The notes under the pieces were generated by a model. It was given only the letters and a program-made list of their open reading frames with translations. It was not told the DNA's origin and ran no database searches. Shown here one piece after another: positions 31,265-42,375 of a stretch of 42,549 nucleotides of DNA. Numbering within the stretch: position 1 is the first letter of the stretch; each line of letters starts with the position of its first letter. The translations under genes and the position numbers were made by a program. The stretch is from Gracilaria vermiculophylla (lineage: Eukaryota > Rhodophyta > Florideophyceae > Gracilariales > Gracilariaceae), in the NCBI GenBank assembly GCA_019155205.2, contig JAHNZQ020003147.1:1470835-1513383 (forward strand). Direction: 5' to 3'.

Positions 31265-32529
31265 TCGTGGATAATCATCAATGATCTCATGTTGTCGATT
31301 TGTGGAAAAATCGGCCGCTATCTTCCGTGCTCCCTTGCCTGAGCGCAATGAGTATATGCATTAGGGCCTACTAAAGTCACATAATCTTGGCCAACTTGTT
31401 GGGATGTTTTGGGTAAAACTCGTCTCATACAAAGAAATTTCTTTCTTTGAATCAACAATTCCACCCTGAAACGTTTATCGGGCCCAAAACCATGCAGGAC
31501 AACGTGGGCTAGCACGACAAACACATAGTGGTTTCCGGTGCAAATAACAAATATAATTCGTCGTAATTGTTGTCCCTATGGTCGTCAAAAAGGCATATCA
31601 ATTCCACAAAACATGGTCCCAGTGACCATGTATTGCACAGCGTTGGTTTTGAGTGGAAGTGGAAGAACCGCGGTATGAGATAGTTCTTTGGTCAGCTATG
31701 AGATGTAGAACTGATGCTAGGACAAGGAGGGATGCAAGTACCTAATCAGAACTAGGGGAGGCTAGAAACTGCTCGAATTTTATGAACCCTGTTGCTTTCG
31801 GTCATCTATTTCAATGAGATATGACAATGCAGCAGTTGTGAAGCAGAGAAATATCATTTCAGTTGACGATATAAGGCATCTTCAGTTCCAGATGTGTTGC
31901 TGGTGTTGAGCAGGTCGAGAAGACACTCATATGACAAGGATGGAATTTCTTGATACAGCAATGGTCTTGAGTATGACATGACATCAGGGGGTGTTTAAGA
32001 TGTGGAATCCTATAGTATGACTCTATACAGAAGCATGCCAGGTTGACGTCTCCATCATAATAAGCTTTCAGATTAGAGCTATCCTCCATTCTTTCAGAGA
32101 AGATCAGTATAGTTTCAAACTAGGGCCGTGAACTCCCGCGCCGTGTCGTCCTGATTGCTTGGTACGAAACTTCAGTTTTTGACGCTCATGAAAGCTTTTC
32201 CGTCCAGGGACGTCAGCCATAAATGGCGTTTCGCGAAGGCGCTGCTTCCCGCGAATCACGAATATCTCCTGGCACGGACACGAATAATGTCAGAGAACGA
32301 ACGTTTGCCCCCGAATATAACTAAGACGAAAGCGGGATTCCACGTTTTCGGTGCTACGCAATTCTGGAAGATGAAAATGGATTGCATCGAGACAACGCGT
32401 TAGGCCCTTCATGTCATTAAAGACGAACTGCGTGGGCTCTCAGGCGGCACTAAAGAAAATGTTTTTTGCATTTTGTCCTCAAAGAACAACAAAGCCAGGA
32501 TCTGGTGCTTGAAACCGTCCACGCTTTCT
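31265..32529. other. 1.3-kb intergenic region
   Basis: No supported gene. A minus-strand frame at about 31859-32089 begins SSNLKAYYDGDVNLACF, which faintly resembles the start of a copia RNase H domain, but the rest does not match. Confidence 0.4.
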
Positions 32530-34545
32530 TCACGGAACAGGAGATCCAGACCCACCTTGCGTTAGGGCTCGGAGCAACCCATCCAACGATTCTGCGCCTT
32601 GGCGCTGGGTCTGGATATCCGATTTCAGTTTGGGTATTACTGGCAGTGTAAAAATATTCTTAAGCACAGATCCAGCGCTCATTTTCCTTAATGGACCTGA
32701 TCCCATTAGCTTTAAGGCGAGCAACAGGCTGATCTTATAGTTGAAGGGAGCGTGTGAAAGAAACATCCCTCGTTCCCTTTCTGGCATTTGACTGAAGCTA
32801 ACGCGAGAAACGGGAACCACTTCCACAGTTTGCCGCCGGAATAATCTCGTCATTGACCATTCTGCTGATTTGACTGCCTTCTTCCGCACAAGTTGAAATA
32901 CCTTCCCGGGAATATACAGTTTTTTTCCTTCATGGTGCTTTCTCATCTCAGGTACTCTCTCACGGTTGTGTCTATAAAGGTCTTTCCAATCAATGACAGT
33001 GGTCTTCAAACCCATGCTGAGCATCGCTTTCTGCGCAGGGTTTAAGGAAGATACATATTGGGCCGTCGCAAAGAAGGGAATTAGAACAGCAACACTCAAT
33101 CTTGGCACAATATCCGGTCCATTGACAAGCGTGATGGTATTTAAGGTAGTTTCTTCTGCAAGTTCTACAGTCATACACGGAGGAGGGGCAATACATACCG
33201 CTGTTGCTCTGGGAAAATCAGGATCATCACGCATGATGAGTGCAAGGATTGATGCGATGGCTGCTCCGAGAGAATGACCAGTTATAAGCAACTCAAACCC
33301 CTGGTTTTCCTTAAGGCATCTTAAAGTCACGTCGCGAATTTTTTTAAACACATTCCTTGCGCTTCGAACTATTCCTGCATGCCCGAAACCTTCTACAATA
33401 TCACCTTCATGCGCAGCTGGTCGTTCTCGTCGAATTCGCAAAGGATCTGTCGTAGCGGCCATGTCCGTGAGAAGATCAAAGAAGTTTGCCGTGCCTCGTA
33501 TGCACACCACCACTGCTTTTATCTGCCGGTCTACAGCAACATAGTGGGCCGGCATGAAGGATTGTGTTTGGAACACAGCATGCACCAGGTCAGACTGAAG
33601 AACCCCTGTCCGGGCGCACACAATTCGGCGGTCCGTCAGATTTGTGAGGGAGATTCGTGGTGCAGAAGGAACGTTAAGTGGTAGCCCATAGATACTTTCG
33701 GCATGTCGCAACATATGATGCATCAACTGCACATGTTCTGGTCGAACTTGGGGAGGAGTATCCAAGAAAGAACAAAACGCATGCTCAGGCAATTCTGGAA
33801 AGTGAGGTATGGCTGTACTCCCAGCAGAAAACATCCCGAAGAGCAAATCAGGCTGGTTTTGAGTGTTCATTTCAGGTAGAGACAATCGGGGTCTCCTCTC
33901 TTTGGAGTTGTGATCGACTTCATTACGACGCTGGACGGATGATAACGAGCGCCGACGCGGATTAGAGGCGTCCTTGACTTGGACCCTTGACTGCATCTGA
34001 AGTGGTTTGGCATCAGGTTCACACAAAAATTGGTTGATGGAGATACCTGGATCACTCTCCGGCAACTCCAGCCGTTGAGCGTCATTGGCGTCAGTGTAAC
34101 CATGTGATTGGAAATGCACAATGCTTCTGCGCGATGTTGGACAGCTGGTGGGTTTCAGCTTTCGCTGGGCACGCTTCATAGCTTTCTTGGCATGTCGGTT
34201 CACCATGGACGTAAACACCCTTACAGCCAGAACAAAATCGTGAAGACTGACGTTCTCGATGCCGTGCTGTGACTTCATTATTTTCAGCTTTGCAAGTGCC
34301 CTGTAGCAAGGGTCGTTAGGATCTCGTGGACTGATGCCCATAAATGGAAGCAGTGGAAACCATCCAATTTTCACTGGTGGGTCGTTCGCGTCTAGAGTGT
34401 CATAATCGGCTTGCAAAGAAGGAATTCGATGTAGTGCAGCACTTGAACCAGCTTCAGCTCGCGATGCGTTCAACGATATCGACGTCTGTGACTCGGACGA
34501 ACTCAAGCCATCCATCGAACGAAGCTTCCGGTTCCAATAATACAT
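32530..34545 (-). CDS. Class 3 (DAG lipase-like) lipase
   Basis: The 671-aa intronless frame has an ATG start. The alpha/beta-hydrolase lipase class 3 domain spans about residues 310-600. It contains the oxyanion strand VVVCIRGT, the nucleophile elbow ITGHSLGAA (Ser425), the acid in NGPDIVPRLS (Asp478) and a probable catalytic His in MFLSHAPFNY (His598). This layout is that of diacylglycerol lipase-like sn-1 lipases. The first 240 residues are mostly polar and disordered, with basic stretches (KKAMKRAQRKLK) and serine-rich parts. One hydrophobic segment is near 60-70, but there are no four N-terminal membrane spans as in animal DAGLs. It likely hydrolyses glycerolipids at membranes; the exact substrate is not known. 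Confidence 0.88.
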   Translation of the reverse strand: MYYWNRKLRSMDGLSSSESQTSISLNASRAEAGSSAALHRIPSLQADYDTLDANDPPVKIGWFPLLPFMGISPRDPNDPCYRALAKLKIMKSQHGIENVSLHDFVLAVRVFTSMVNRHAKKAMKRAQRKLKPTSCPTSRRSIVHFQSHGYTDANDAQRLELPESDPGISINQFLCEPDAKPLQMQSRVQVKDASNPRRRSLSSVQRRNEVDHNSKERRPRLSLPEMNTQNQPDLLFGMFSAGSTAIPHFPELPEHAFCSFLDTPPQVRPEHVQLMHHMLRHAESIYGLPLNVPSAPRISLTNLTDRRIVCARTGVLQSDLVHAVFQTQSFMPAHYVAVDRQIKAVVVCIRGTANFFDLLTDMAATTDPLRIRRERPAAHEGDIVEGFGHAGIVRSARNVFKKIRDVTLRCLKENQGFELLITGHSLGAAIASILALIMRDDPDFPRATAVCIAPPPCMTVELAEETTLNTITLVNGPDIVPRLSVAVLIPFFATAQYVSSLNPAQKAMLSMGLKTTVIDWKDLYRHNRERVPEMRKHHEGKKLYIPGKVFQLVRKKAVKSAEWSMTRLFRRQTVEVVPVSRVSFSQMPERERGMFLSHAPFNYKISLLLALKLMGSGPLRKMSAGSVLKNIFTLPVIPKLKSDIQTQRQGAESLDGLLRALTQGGSGSPVP

Positions 34546-36542
34546 GTCTCCTTTTCAAGTCTTACTCTACGGGAGCTATTTGTGAGTGTATTAAGCCAAA
34601 GCCGTTTGGAGAATACTTTATAGAAAAATTGCGGTCGGTTTCATCCAAAACGAAAGAGCAGGTGAACTTCAATGCGTTGGACATAACGTTGTGTAACCAG
34701 AGAAGCAGCAAGGCAGTCAAGATGCTTGACCATATCAGCGGTAACGGTTGTGAGCAGAAAACAGCGGTTTTACTGATATGAATCAGTAAAACAGTTTCAC
34801 GCCTAGCTTAGGGAGTAGACAGAGGACGTTGCAGAAGACGACCGGTAGTGGACCACCTTGTGCCATGCAGCTGGCAACTACCAAAAATGTGTGCTTCAGG
34901 GAGCGGACGGAAAGCCGCTGGGCCGAGGTCGCTGTATACTACGAGACGCATCATGCACTTCTTCCCACGTGCGGAGTTTTCGTCACTGACGCCGTGAACG
35001 GATGTAAGACTTTCAAATCGAACTGAATCTGTGTGCGCAAGTAAGACAAGCATTCTGTAAGCGTGGTATGACAGTGTCTCAGTGGATCTGCGGCTTCCGT
35101 TGCCCATTGGCAATAAAATTCTTCCTCGAGATTACTTAAATGGTTGGTACTGAATACTTCACAGCACAACAGAACTTCCATGCTCTCTGAGCGACACTGC
35201 AGGTTGCAACTTGTCTTTCGAAGAATTAAGTAAAACACTGACAACATTGTGGTGATGCTCATCAAATCTTCGCATGTGTGAATGTTAAAGTGTTTGAATC
35301 TAAGAATCAGAACAACTGTATTCGAAACGACAACCTTTTGCACACAATTAATTGTAGCCCCAAAGTGCAACGAACTGTATTTTTTTTGCATAAAACTTGC
35401 AATTGCAGAGTATTTCCTTGAGACAAGTCGCTGTCCAAGACCTTGTCTTGCGAATGCATACGGTGTTTGACAACACAATCAGGAATTCCACCATCGGAAT
35501 CCAAATAATACGTACTTGTGGAACAGCATCAAATGTTAGCAATTACGAAGAGTTCCCATAGAAACATTCAAACGATATCTCCGATGAAGCTTAATGCGTA
35601 ATATCATGGATTTTTAGCCTCTAGAGCTCGGTCCCCGTCATATCGGTACGCAATGCCCCGTAGTATTTTGTTTACAAAACGATGCAACATATTCAGGTGG
35701 ACGTCAGACTTGAGTTTGTGAAAGCTTCCAAAATTTTAGGGCCGATGATTCCATGCACGATTTTGTGTTTGGCGTAGAATAAATTTCACACAGGATGACA
35801 ATTCTGTTTTCAACAGGAATGAGACATGAAGGAATATAAGAAGCTCTTTGATGGTTCGCAAGCGAGGAACAATTCGCTTGGGAGCAATTCCGTCGTTGCC
35901 GCTTTCTGGCTAGGATTCCAAAATTGGTTCATCATATCTATCATCAATCCAATGAAGTTTACAACAGTTTCTCCGCGGCTCTTCGTGTGGCAAATATACA
36001 ATGGTGTACACGGAAGGTAGCAGAGGTTGATAATAAGCTGACGACGATTATCGTATCTGATAATACGTTATGTGCCAGAAAAGGCAGCAAAACCTACACA
36101 GATTTTTGGTGCCAACGCAAAAATCTCAGAAATGCTGGCTGAGGATTCCATCGTTTGAGGGCTAATCAGCCACTGAAAGCCCCAGGGCTTCGCTGCCACT
36201 GACGCGTAACCTTGAAGGCATGACAGTGAAAGCAGACGCGTCATGAAACTCGATTTGCCTCTCATTCGTAGGATTTCACCGAAGTGTGTTTGACGATCAG
36301 GGCGCACGGAACATCTCCGCCCGTATAATCTATGTGCTGTACCGTGAAACGATAAGTGCCTCAAGACTTCTCGATTCTGCTCAAAAGTAGCCTTACCCGA
36401 TAATATTTCAGATATCTCCGTGCGATCTGCTCTTTTGTTAGTTGGAGACCAGGGTGTTTGCAATATCGACTTCATCTAATTATCCCGCACTACAACCACT
36501 TCCGTTTGCTATAAAGGTAGAAAGTCATTTGAAAATACTCGC
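34546..36542. other. 2-kb intergenic region
   Basis: No supported gene is visible. The head-to-head spacer should hold the promoters of the lipase and the thioesterase. A minus-strand 135-codon ATG frame (36068-36475) diverges from the thioesterase by 67 bp but has no recognisable domain; I leave it uncalled. Confidence 0.45.
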
Positions 36543-37382
36543 ATGGTCAACAGCAGTTGTCGTCTGTCTCAAAAAGTGTTCCCCACCCGTGCTTTCGCGG
36601 TCGCAGGAGCAGTGGCATTTGTTACCAGTGCGATTTCGGCGTCTCGAATCTTCCCCCTCTCTGCTCTCTCCAGTGTTGCTCGTCCGGCGTCAAGTCCGCG
36701 TCAACGCGCAACAATGTTTGGCGGGGGTGAGGGCGTCGAAGTCCCCGCACCGGGTAAAGCAACAGCTGCTCTTATATTTTTCCACGGGCTAGGAGATACC
36801 GGACATGGCTGGGCACCAGCTTTCCCGTTACCTCAACTAGACCACGTGAAGACCATTCTTCCGACCGCCTCTTCCATCCCTGTCACCCTCAATGGCGGTT
36901 ATCAAATGCCAAGTTGGTTCGATATTCGTGGTCTCGACGAAAATGCGCAGGACGATGAACAGGGCATCACCAATGCCCTTTCAAGGCTTAACGCCATAAT
37001 CGATTATCAAGTCGAGCAAGGAATTGCTCTTGATCGGATCGTTGTGGGGGGTTTCAGCCAAGGCGGCGCCCTGGCTCTCACCGCAGCGCTCAAGCTTGAG
37101 CGAAGAGTTGCTGGTTTTGTGGCGTTGAGCGCATGGCTTCCTTTACGATCCAAATATCCTGCCCACATGTCTTCAGCAAATCGAGAGACTGGTCTTTTCA
37201 TGGGGCATGGAACGGCCGATCCAGTTGTTTCGCATAAGTTTGGCCAGAGCTCATCTGAGGCAATCAAAAACTTAGGAAGAAGCATTACATTTTCGTCGTA
37301 CCCCGGTCTTATGCATTCTGCATCAGAGCAAGAACTTAAGGATGTCCGAGATTTTCTTATATCCGTGTTGCCTACCATTTGA
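36543..37382 (+). CDS. Acyl-protein thioesterase (APT1/LYPLA-like)
   Basis: APT-type serine hydrolases remove palmitate from proteins and can cleave lysophospholipids. The frame is 279 aa. The conserved core is about 222 aa and starts near residue 58 (MFGGGEGVEVPAPGKATAAL). It shows FFHGLGDTGHGW (oxyanion loop), nucleophile GGFSQGGA (Ser172), HGTADPVV (Asp226) and GLMHSASEQE (His258). The first 57 residues are an extension absent from animal APT1: RLSQKVFPTRAFAVAGAVAF is basic then hydrophobic, followed by a Ser/Pro/Arg linker. It could be a mitochondrial or plastid presequence or a signal anchor. Translation could also start at Met58 for a cytosolic form. The gene is intronless. Confidence 0.93.
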   Translation: MVNSSCRLSQKVFPTRAFAVAGAVAFVTSAISASRIFPLSALSSVARPASSPRQRATMFGGGEGVEVPAPGKATAALIFFHGLGDTGHGWAPAFPLPQLDHVKTILPTASSIPVTLNGGYQMPSWFDIRGLDENAQDDEQGITNALSRLNAIIDYQVEQGIALDRIVVGGFSQGGALALTAALKLERRVAGFVALSAWLPLRSKYPAHMSSANRETGLFMGHGTADPVVSHKFGQSSSEAIKNLGRSITFSSYPGLMHSASEQELKDVRDFLISVLPTI

Positions 37383-38518
37383 GTATGCTGCTTACATGTT
37401 TGAAATAAGTGATGGATGTTCCAACGAGCTGCATCCCTAGTGTTCTGAAGACGGCATGATTCTACGACCCTTTTTTGTTTGAAATTATAACATGAACGTT
37501 TTGCTAGGGATCAGGTCATCTACTTGACAAAGAATCTTGACAGAACAACCTTGAGAACATCAGTATGTATTTTCCGATGTCAACCTCCAACTTCCATCAG
37601 CTCAGAGAGCAGGTACACTTCGTACATTTGGTGGAAGAGTTATGAGAGAAATAAAAAAGTAATTTAGCATTGCCAGGAATCCGATCTAAACTGAAGACGA
37701 ATGTACTGGTTTCCACACATGCTTCAAATTCTTATATTATTATTACTATTATTATTATAAGCGTGTTGACATGATTAAATATATTTCCATCCAGTTCCAA
37801 CATCGGGATGTGTTACTCAGGGGGAAGTCGAAAGGTGTCTATTGCGTGTCATTCACACAACTTCTGTTCAAGTTTTTGTTGAACATCACGTCATGAATGG
37901 CATTTAATGTGAACACGGGTCAGAATCTCACGCTTTCAACATTTTTAGAATCTATCACTGTGAGGCCCACAGCAATATATACCCATTAAACTTCTGATCC
38001 CCATAAGCTACGAAGGGTACAAATATGACACCCTTGCAAACGAGAAATAACACCATCGCGTTCTCCAACGAGGCTTTGTTCTTGTCAAATCGGTTGGAGG
38101 CAACATGATTGCTGCCTGCTGATGTTAATCAAGAAAAGGGTGGACATATGATGGATCTCCTGAGGGCAACGCAACTTGTGATGGAATTCGACCTGGTGCA
38201 TTTACATATCAGTCCCCAAATATGATGAGGAGCAATTCTTATCACAGCATGGTTGTCAGTGTCGCGTTGATCCCAACAAAAAAGCAGAGTCTCATTAAAT
38301 ATCAGTAATTCCTCGTTTCTGGCTCACCATGTGGCAGAGAAAAGTTTCATGAGTTTCTGTTCTGAAAGAGTGGAGCTCGAAACTTCTAAATCCGCACTCC
38401 CGAGTCTCTCCTGCTCCCCACCGTTATAAGAATCGTTTTCCCACTCTTCTTTTCTCGTCTATATTTGTCGCACACACGTTCAAACTTCGAAACCTCTTGA
38501 CCCATCGGATTGATCAAA
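37383..38518. other. 1.1-kb gene-free region with an ATT microsatellite
   Basis: Neither strand has an open frame of note. A short imperfect (ATT)n tract lies at about 37734-37759. The last 100 bp before the next ATG are CT-rich and contain CTATATTT near 38459, a possible TATA element about 60 bp before the start codon. Confidence 0.5.
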
Positions 38519-38908
38519 ATGTTTCGCTCTCTATTCTTCGTCGTGTTGGCCATGGAGTGTATGCTCATCGCGGGCCAAACAGCATCCACTTGTCCGTGTA
38601 CGGGAGAAAGCGCTCTGAAGTTTGAAGGTTGTCGCTGCTACTTGAAGTGGATCAACGTATTGAAAAGCGAAGGACCTCGTGATGGAAAGGCCATTGCATT
38701 GGGCATTTTCTGCCCTGAAGTTCCCGGTGTGTTTCCCATGAAACTTCGCGAATCCTGCTCTGCATATATATATGATGACAAACTACATATACTGAATGCT
38801 CTTCGTGGGATTGATGCATATCTCCGTTTGTGTAAGGATGACAAGGATGGAATTTCTGATCAACTGGTTGACGGCTCGGAGTTTTTGCAATACTTTAACT
38901 CAGCTTAA
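38519..38908 (+). CDS. Small secreted cysteine-rich protein, unknown
   Basis: From the ATG at 38519 the product is 129 aa; the frame upstream starts only at TTG. Residues 1-20 (MFRSLFFVVLAMECMLIAGQ) form a signal peptide with a plausible cut after AGQ or TAS. The mature part has cysteines at 25, 27, 38, 40, 65, 80 and 105, including CPC and CRC motifs, an odd number unless one is free or pairs between chains. It has no other membrane span and is slightly acidic. I do not recognise a family. It is a candidate secreted or wall/matrix protein and stands alone, flanked by gene-poor sequence and retrotransposon remains. Confidence 0.65.
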   Translation: MFRSLFFVVLAMECMLIAGQTASTCPCTGESALKFEGCRCYLKWINVLKSEGPRDGKAIALGIFCPEVPGVFPMKLRESCSAYIYDDKLHILNALRGIDAYLRLCKDDKDGISDQLVDGSEFLQYFNSA

Positions 38909-39557
38909 TATTACTGAAAACTAGGTAACAGAGAAGGCATCAAAGAAGGCATCAGTAATTGAAGCTCTCTTCACAGGGGGAGAAGACTTCCAGAGCAAGC
39001 AAATGAAAGATATCTGGGCATCTGAAAAATACTTCCTTTCAGCGTGTAGCGCTGATTTGTCTTTGAAGTTGAAAGTAAACTTCTGATTGCCTTCTACCGT
39101 TGAAGCGTTTGGAAAGTTGAAATCTGGGTGCGGTCTGTGTTTGGACCATAATCATAAAAAAAAACTCTAACAAGCCAGTTGATAAACGAAAATGCTGTAA
39201 AATTGCAATAAAGGTTGGTGTTGATGATAAAAGTTCGTATTCAATCGTCACGGGTTAACCTCCATCGTTGTCACGTGCTGGCCGGCTTCGTCCCTTTTGT
39301 TGTTCGTGGAGTATCCTCTACACTTGATTATGTATCACACCAACGCGGGATACTTCAGTTTTAATGCCCTCCCTTCTCGCGGACTACTTCGTGGTTCATT
39401 TTGAGCTTGCTGGCGGGACCCTAATTCGGGTGTTGCCACCGTTCCTCGGCGCCACATTACTTCCAAATGGCCTTAAATTCTTCACTTAATTCGGTAGAAT
39501 TCCAAAGCGACTGTTGAAAGGTATCTCTCCTGTTAAAGAGTTAATAATGGCATTTTT
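38909..39557. other. non-coding stretch before retrotransposon remains
   Basis: This 649-bp stretch has no recognisable gene. It may include decayed downstream parts of the copia element on the minus strand, but no RT or RNase H motif was found. Confidence 0.4.
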
Positions 39558-40785
39558 TCAGCTGACGGCATGCATTTGAGCTTCAAGCCAATACGACATT
39601 GAAAGTTGGGCTTTCTGCAGAGAGGCTCGTGAGGCACCATGGATTGGAGTAGTATCGTCTACTTCAATTACTTCTTTCTCAAATGCTTTTGCGGCTTCTT
39701 GAGGATTCCCCTCCTCCATCAATATGTATAGTGATGATTGAGTGGCCTGCTCGCCTTCGGAATTTTGGTTTGAACTTGAGAAGTTTTTCTGAGGCTTGCC
39801 CTTCAGATTGAAATGAAAATACATAAAGGTACCGGTATAGAGCTTCGATAACGGCTAAAAGCACTTATGTCCATTCAAAGATGGCTCGTCAGCGTGGCAA
39901 ATGTGACCCAGTCCAAGGTGCCAGATATCGACATCCTGGTTGGTCGATTTGATAAGCTTTCTTTCGTGTAGCTGAGACCCAAAATGAAAAGCTCCGGAGC
40001 CATTGTCAGCCGTTGGCTTGGATTTGGAGCAAATATTTGCACTAAGGTTCTTGACTTGTGCCATCATGGCTGCATGATTATTCAGATCTTCTGTAACCCA
40101 TGATAATGGAGAGACTGAATTAGTCCTAGTATATCGTACTCCATCATTTAGCTTTGGGGCACATCCAATAATACGAAAATGGCTTCATAGGTCTATGATA
40201 CCTGCCAGTCTAGGCATGAGAAACACGACAAGGTCATGAGATGTAACCACTGATGCGGAGATTACGTTCATCGAGAGGTCTACCGCTCCCAGTGTCTGAG
40301 AGAGGGCGACAGGCCTACAGTCATCTTCATAGTTCCACTTCAAGGTTCGGGTGCCTCATAGTTTCGGCGATTATTGAATCATCTCGTAGGGTAATGTTGA
40401 CCGAACATGGTGTTCAGCTTTCCAGTGAGTCAACATCAGGTGTCATATAAGTTGTGGTACAACAGTCCAACATTCATTCCTCTTTCACATGTGTGCGGTG
40501 AATACTAGCACGAGTCACAGCGGCACACACTTTCTCAAGTTCCTTGTCTTTAACGTTCTTCTTAAAATCATTCTTTATGCCATCGTCCTGTTTCTCATTC
40601 GAACTATTCCGGGGCTTTCTCCAATTCAGCTTAAGACATAGTTTTTTGTCCGGATTGTTTCGTTTGAACAAGGAGTTTTCTATAACGTGATTCTTCCAAT
40701 GACATATAAGACATTCACGTGCAATTAAAAGAGCGATATTAACTCGTTCTGTTATCCGCAGGAACAAAGTTCTGTGTTCATCCAA
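39558..40785 (-). pseudogene. Decayed Ty1/copia gag-pol (gag, protease, pre-integrase, integrase)
   Basis: Reading the minus strand from 40785, parts appear in copia order. A gag zinc knuckle is at 40785-40474: CLICHWKNHVIENS, a CCHC motif whose last Cys is Ser. A protease remnant at about 40470-40330 has CTTTYMTPDVDS; the catalytic DSG is lost and in-frame stops follow. A GAG-pre-integrase motif lies in 40067-39855 (DIWHLGLGHICH). Integrase core pieces lie in two frames at 39864-39558, with IHIDGGGE in one and VIEVDDTTPIHG plus SYWLEAQMHA in the other. Reverse transcriptase and RNase H are missing at this end. Frameshifts and stops show it is dead. Confidence 0.85.
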
Positions 40786-40809
40786 GAGACGGGCTGTAAC
40801 TAATATAGG

Positions 40810-41081
40810 TTGTGTAGTACAATTCTTTGATAGACATAAATAAAAGTAATACTCTTTTTATCTTGAACACTCGGCTTGACTTCTTTCTTCCGTCAAACAT
40901 AGTGCTAGGACTGTTCTTATGTAGCGTCCGACATCATTTCTACTATATAGTATAGTTCAAAATCTTTTCTATGATAACCAATAAAACTGCAGATTATGTT
41001 CTTCTATAGAATCTTCTAGAGACTTCCAGATCCTTCTAGTTTTATATTTTGTTCAAGAAGCTTCTACTTTCTCATACAACA
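40810..41081 (-). repeat. Probable copia LTR shared by two tandem element remnants
   Basis: On the minus strand, a purine-rich GAGAGGAGA is followed at 41081 by TGTTGTATG, a typical copia LTR start. The AT-rich stretch contains a TATA-like ACTATACTATATAG near 40945-40957 and ends before the gag remnant, around CTACACAACC. The start is reasonably supported; the end is approximate. Confidence 0.55.
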
Positions 41082-41095
41082 TCTCCTCTCAAGTA

Positions 41096-41290
41096 GAAAA
41101 TTTTTGAAGTCCCAAACCTTGTCAAAACAGTTTGTGTTTGATTTTTGTCAAAGGTTTTATAAGAATATCTGCAATCATGTTTTCTGTAGGGCAGTATTCA
41201 AATCGAACATAAGTTTTCTCCAAACAATCTTAGACATAACGTAGAAGTAACTTATTTCAATGTGTTTTGATTTTCCGTGTCCACCTTCCT
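41096..41290 (-). pseudogene. C-terminal end of a copia RNase H
   Basis: Minus-strand translation gives GKSKHIEISYF (from about 41283), then in another frame EYCPTENMIADILIKPL and a stop within the final QGLGL block. These are the last conserved motifs of copia pol (KSKHI..., NxADxLTKPL). The domain is cut abruptly at about 41290, where an unrelated LTR begins. Confidence 0.8.
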
Positions 41291-41617
41291 TTTTAGACGG
41301 TTGCTAAGAATAGTGCGGGTTACGCTGGGATGCAGTGGTCGAGCTGGTCGAATGTGCGGAGTGCAAGATGTAGAACAGTGTACATGATCGGTGCGAGCTC
41401 GATCATTGCACTTCACAAAACAGGATGTGCGTATGCGTATAAGTACTGAATTGCGACATAGCGAAGATGTCGCAACATAAACATAAAAGGTTGCCACTAC
41501 ATGTAAACCTGAAAGGTTGCCACTACATGTGTGAACGTGACAATTCAAATACAAATTAGCACCGAGCGGGTGCGATTATATACGACCGACTTAAACGAGT
41601 AAGTGGTCGTATTCATA
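41290..41617 (-). repeat. Probable LTR of a second, inserted copia element
   Basis: The minus strand has a polypurine tract (AAAAGGGAGGAG, about 41618-41630) directly after the RNase H stop, then TATGAATACGACC. The block contains a 12-bp stem hairpin (41581-41611), a perfect 19-bp direct repeat (41486-41504 and 41512-41530) and a 9-bp inverted repeat (41451-41459/41467-41475). The inner edge at about 41290 is set by where the older RNase H resumes. Exact ends and target duplication are not resolved. Confidence 0.5.
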
Positions 41618-41628
41618 CTCCTCCCTTT

Positions 41629-42291
41629 TCAGCCGAAGTTTTTCTCAGAGCTTTTTGTCTCGGCGATTTCTTCAAAGTTGAAGTGCAGTCGGCCAGTGAA
41701 GAGGGTCAGTTGGAGAGCATCGGTCAAGCAGCTATCCTTCTTGGTAAGGGGATCAGCTAGATTAGCTTGGCCGGGGATCCATGATATTGTGTCGACAGCA
41801 CCGGTCTGAAATTCAAAGCGAATACAGCTAACGTCACCTCGGATAGATTTGTCAATAGAGTTCTTCTGCGTAGACAGTGAGGTGAAAAGATCCTTGGAGT
41901 CAACAGCGATGCGCAATTTGATTTCCATGTCCAAAAGCTCAGAATAAGCTTTAGCGAACGTCTTGACTTCATCAATTCCTTCAGCTGCTGCAAATATCTC
42001 TGCAGCAGGTACACTCTTGACAGGACGCTTAGCTTTGTGAGACATCCAGGAGATGGCATGGTATATTGAGTTGTTCTTCATCTCACCGATAAGGAGTCCA
42101 GTCATAACTCCGAGTTGGCCACAGTCATCTATGCGTGAGGCGTCAGCAAACACAAGCACGCTTAGTTCATACTGAGAGTTGTCCGATGGTCTGGGATAGG
42201 CAATTGTGGTCCCGAGCTTCTTCAGTTTGCGAACTATGTTGATTTGTTCAATCAAGTGACTGACCTTTAGTTCTGGAGCCTTTTGCTGCAT
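41629..42291 (-). pseudogene. Ty1/copia RNase H domain, truncated upstream
   Basis: The 220-codon frame encodes a copia RNase H: VLVFADASRIDDCGQLGVMT, then HAISWMSHKAKRPVKSVPAA with the AEIFAA acidic motif, LRIAVDSKDLFTSLST, SIDKSIRGDVSCIRFEF, and IPGQANLADPLTKKD at the end. Upstream the frame continues weakly (FYASYMQQKAPELK) to about 42390, then meets stops and AT-rich sequence, so reverse transcriptase is absent from the window. The frame itself is intact, so this copy is younger than the gag-pol remnant at 39.5-40.8 kb. Confidence 0.85.
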
Positions 42292-42375
42292 GTAGCTTGC
42301 GTAGAAAGAGCAGAAGGGGGAAGCCGCGGATTCAATCTGTAGTACAGTGGCTCCTACGGAAATATGGTGGTTTGG

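Noticed and set aside
34951..35478. 175-codon minus-strand frame
   Set aside because: Cys/Leu/Thr-rich without domain, begins at a poor start and overlaps other random frames.
36068..36475. 135-codon minus-strand ATG frame diverging from the thioesterase
   Set aside because: No recognisable motif and unlikely C-terminal composition; kept only as a possibility in the spacer entry.
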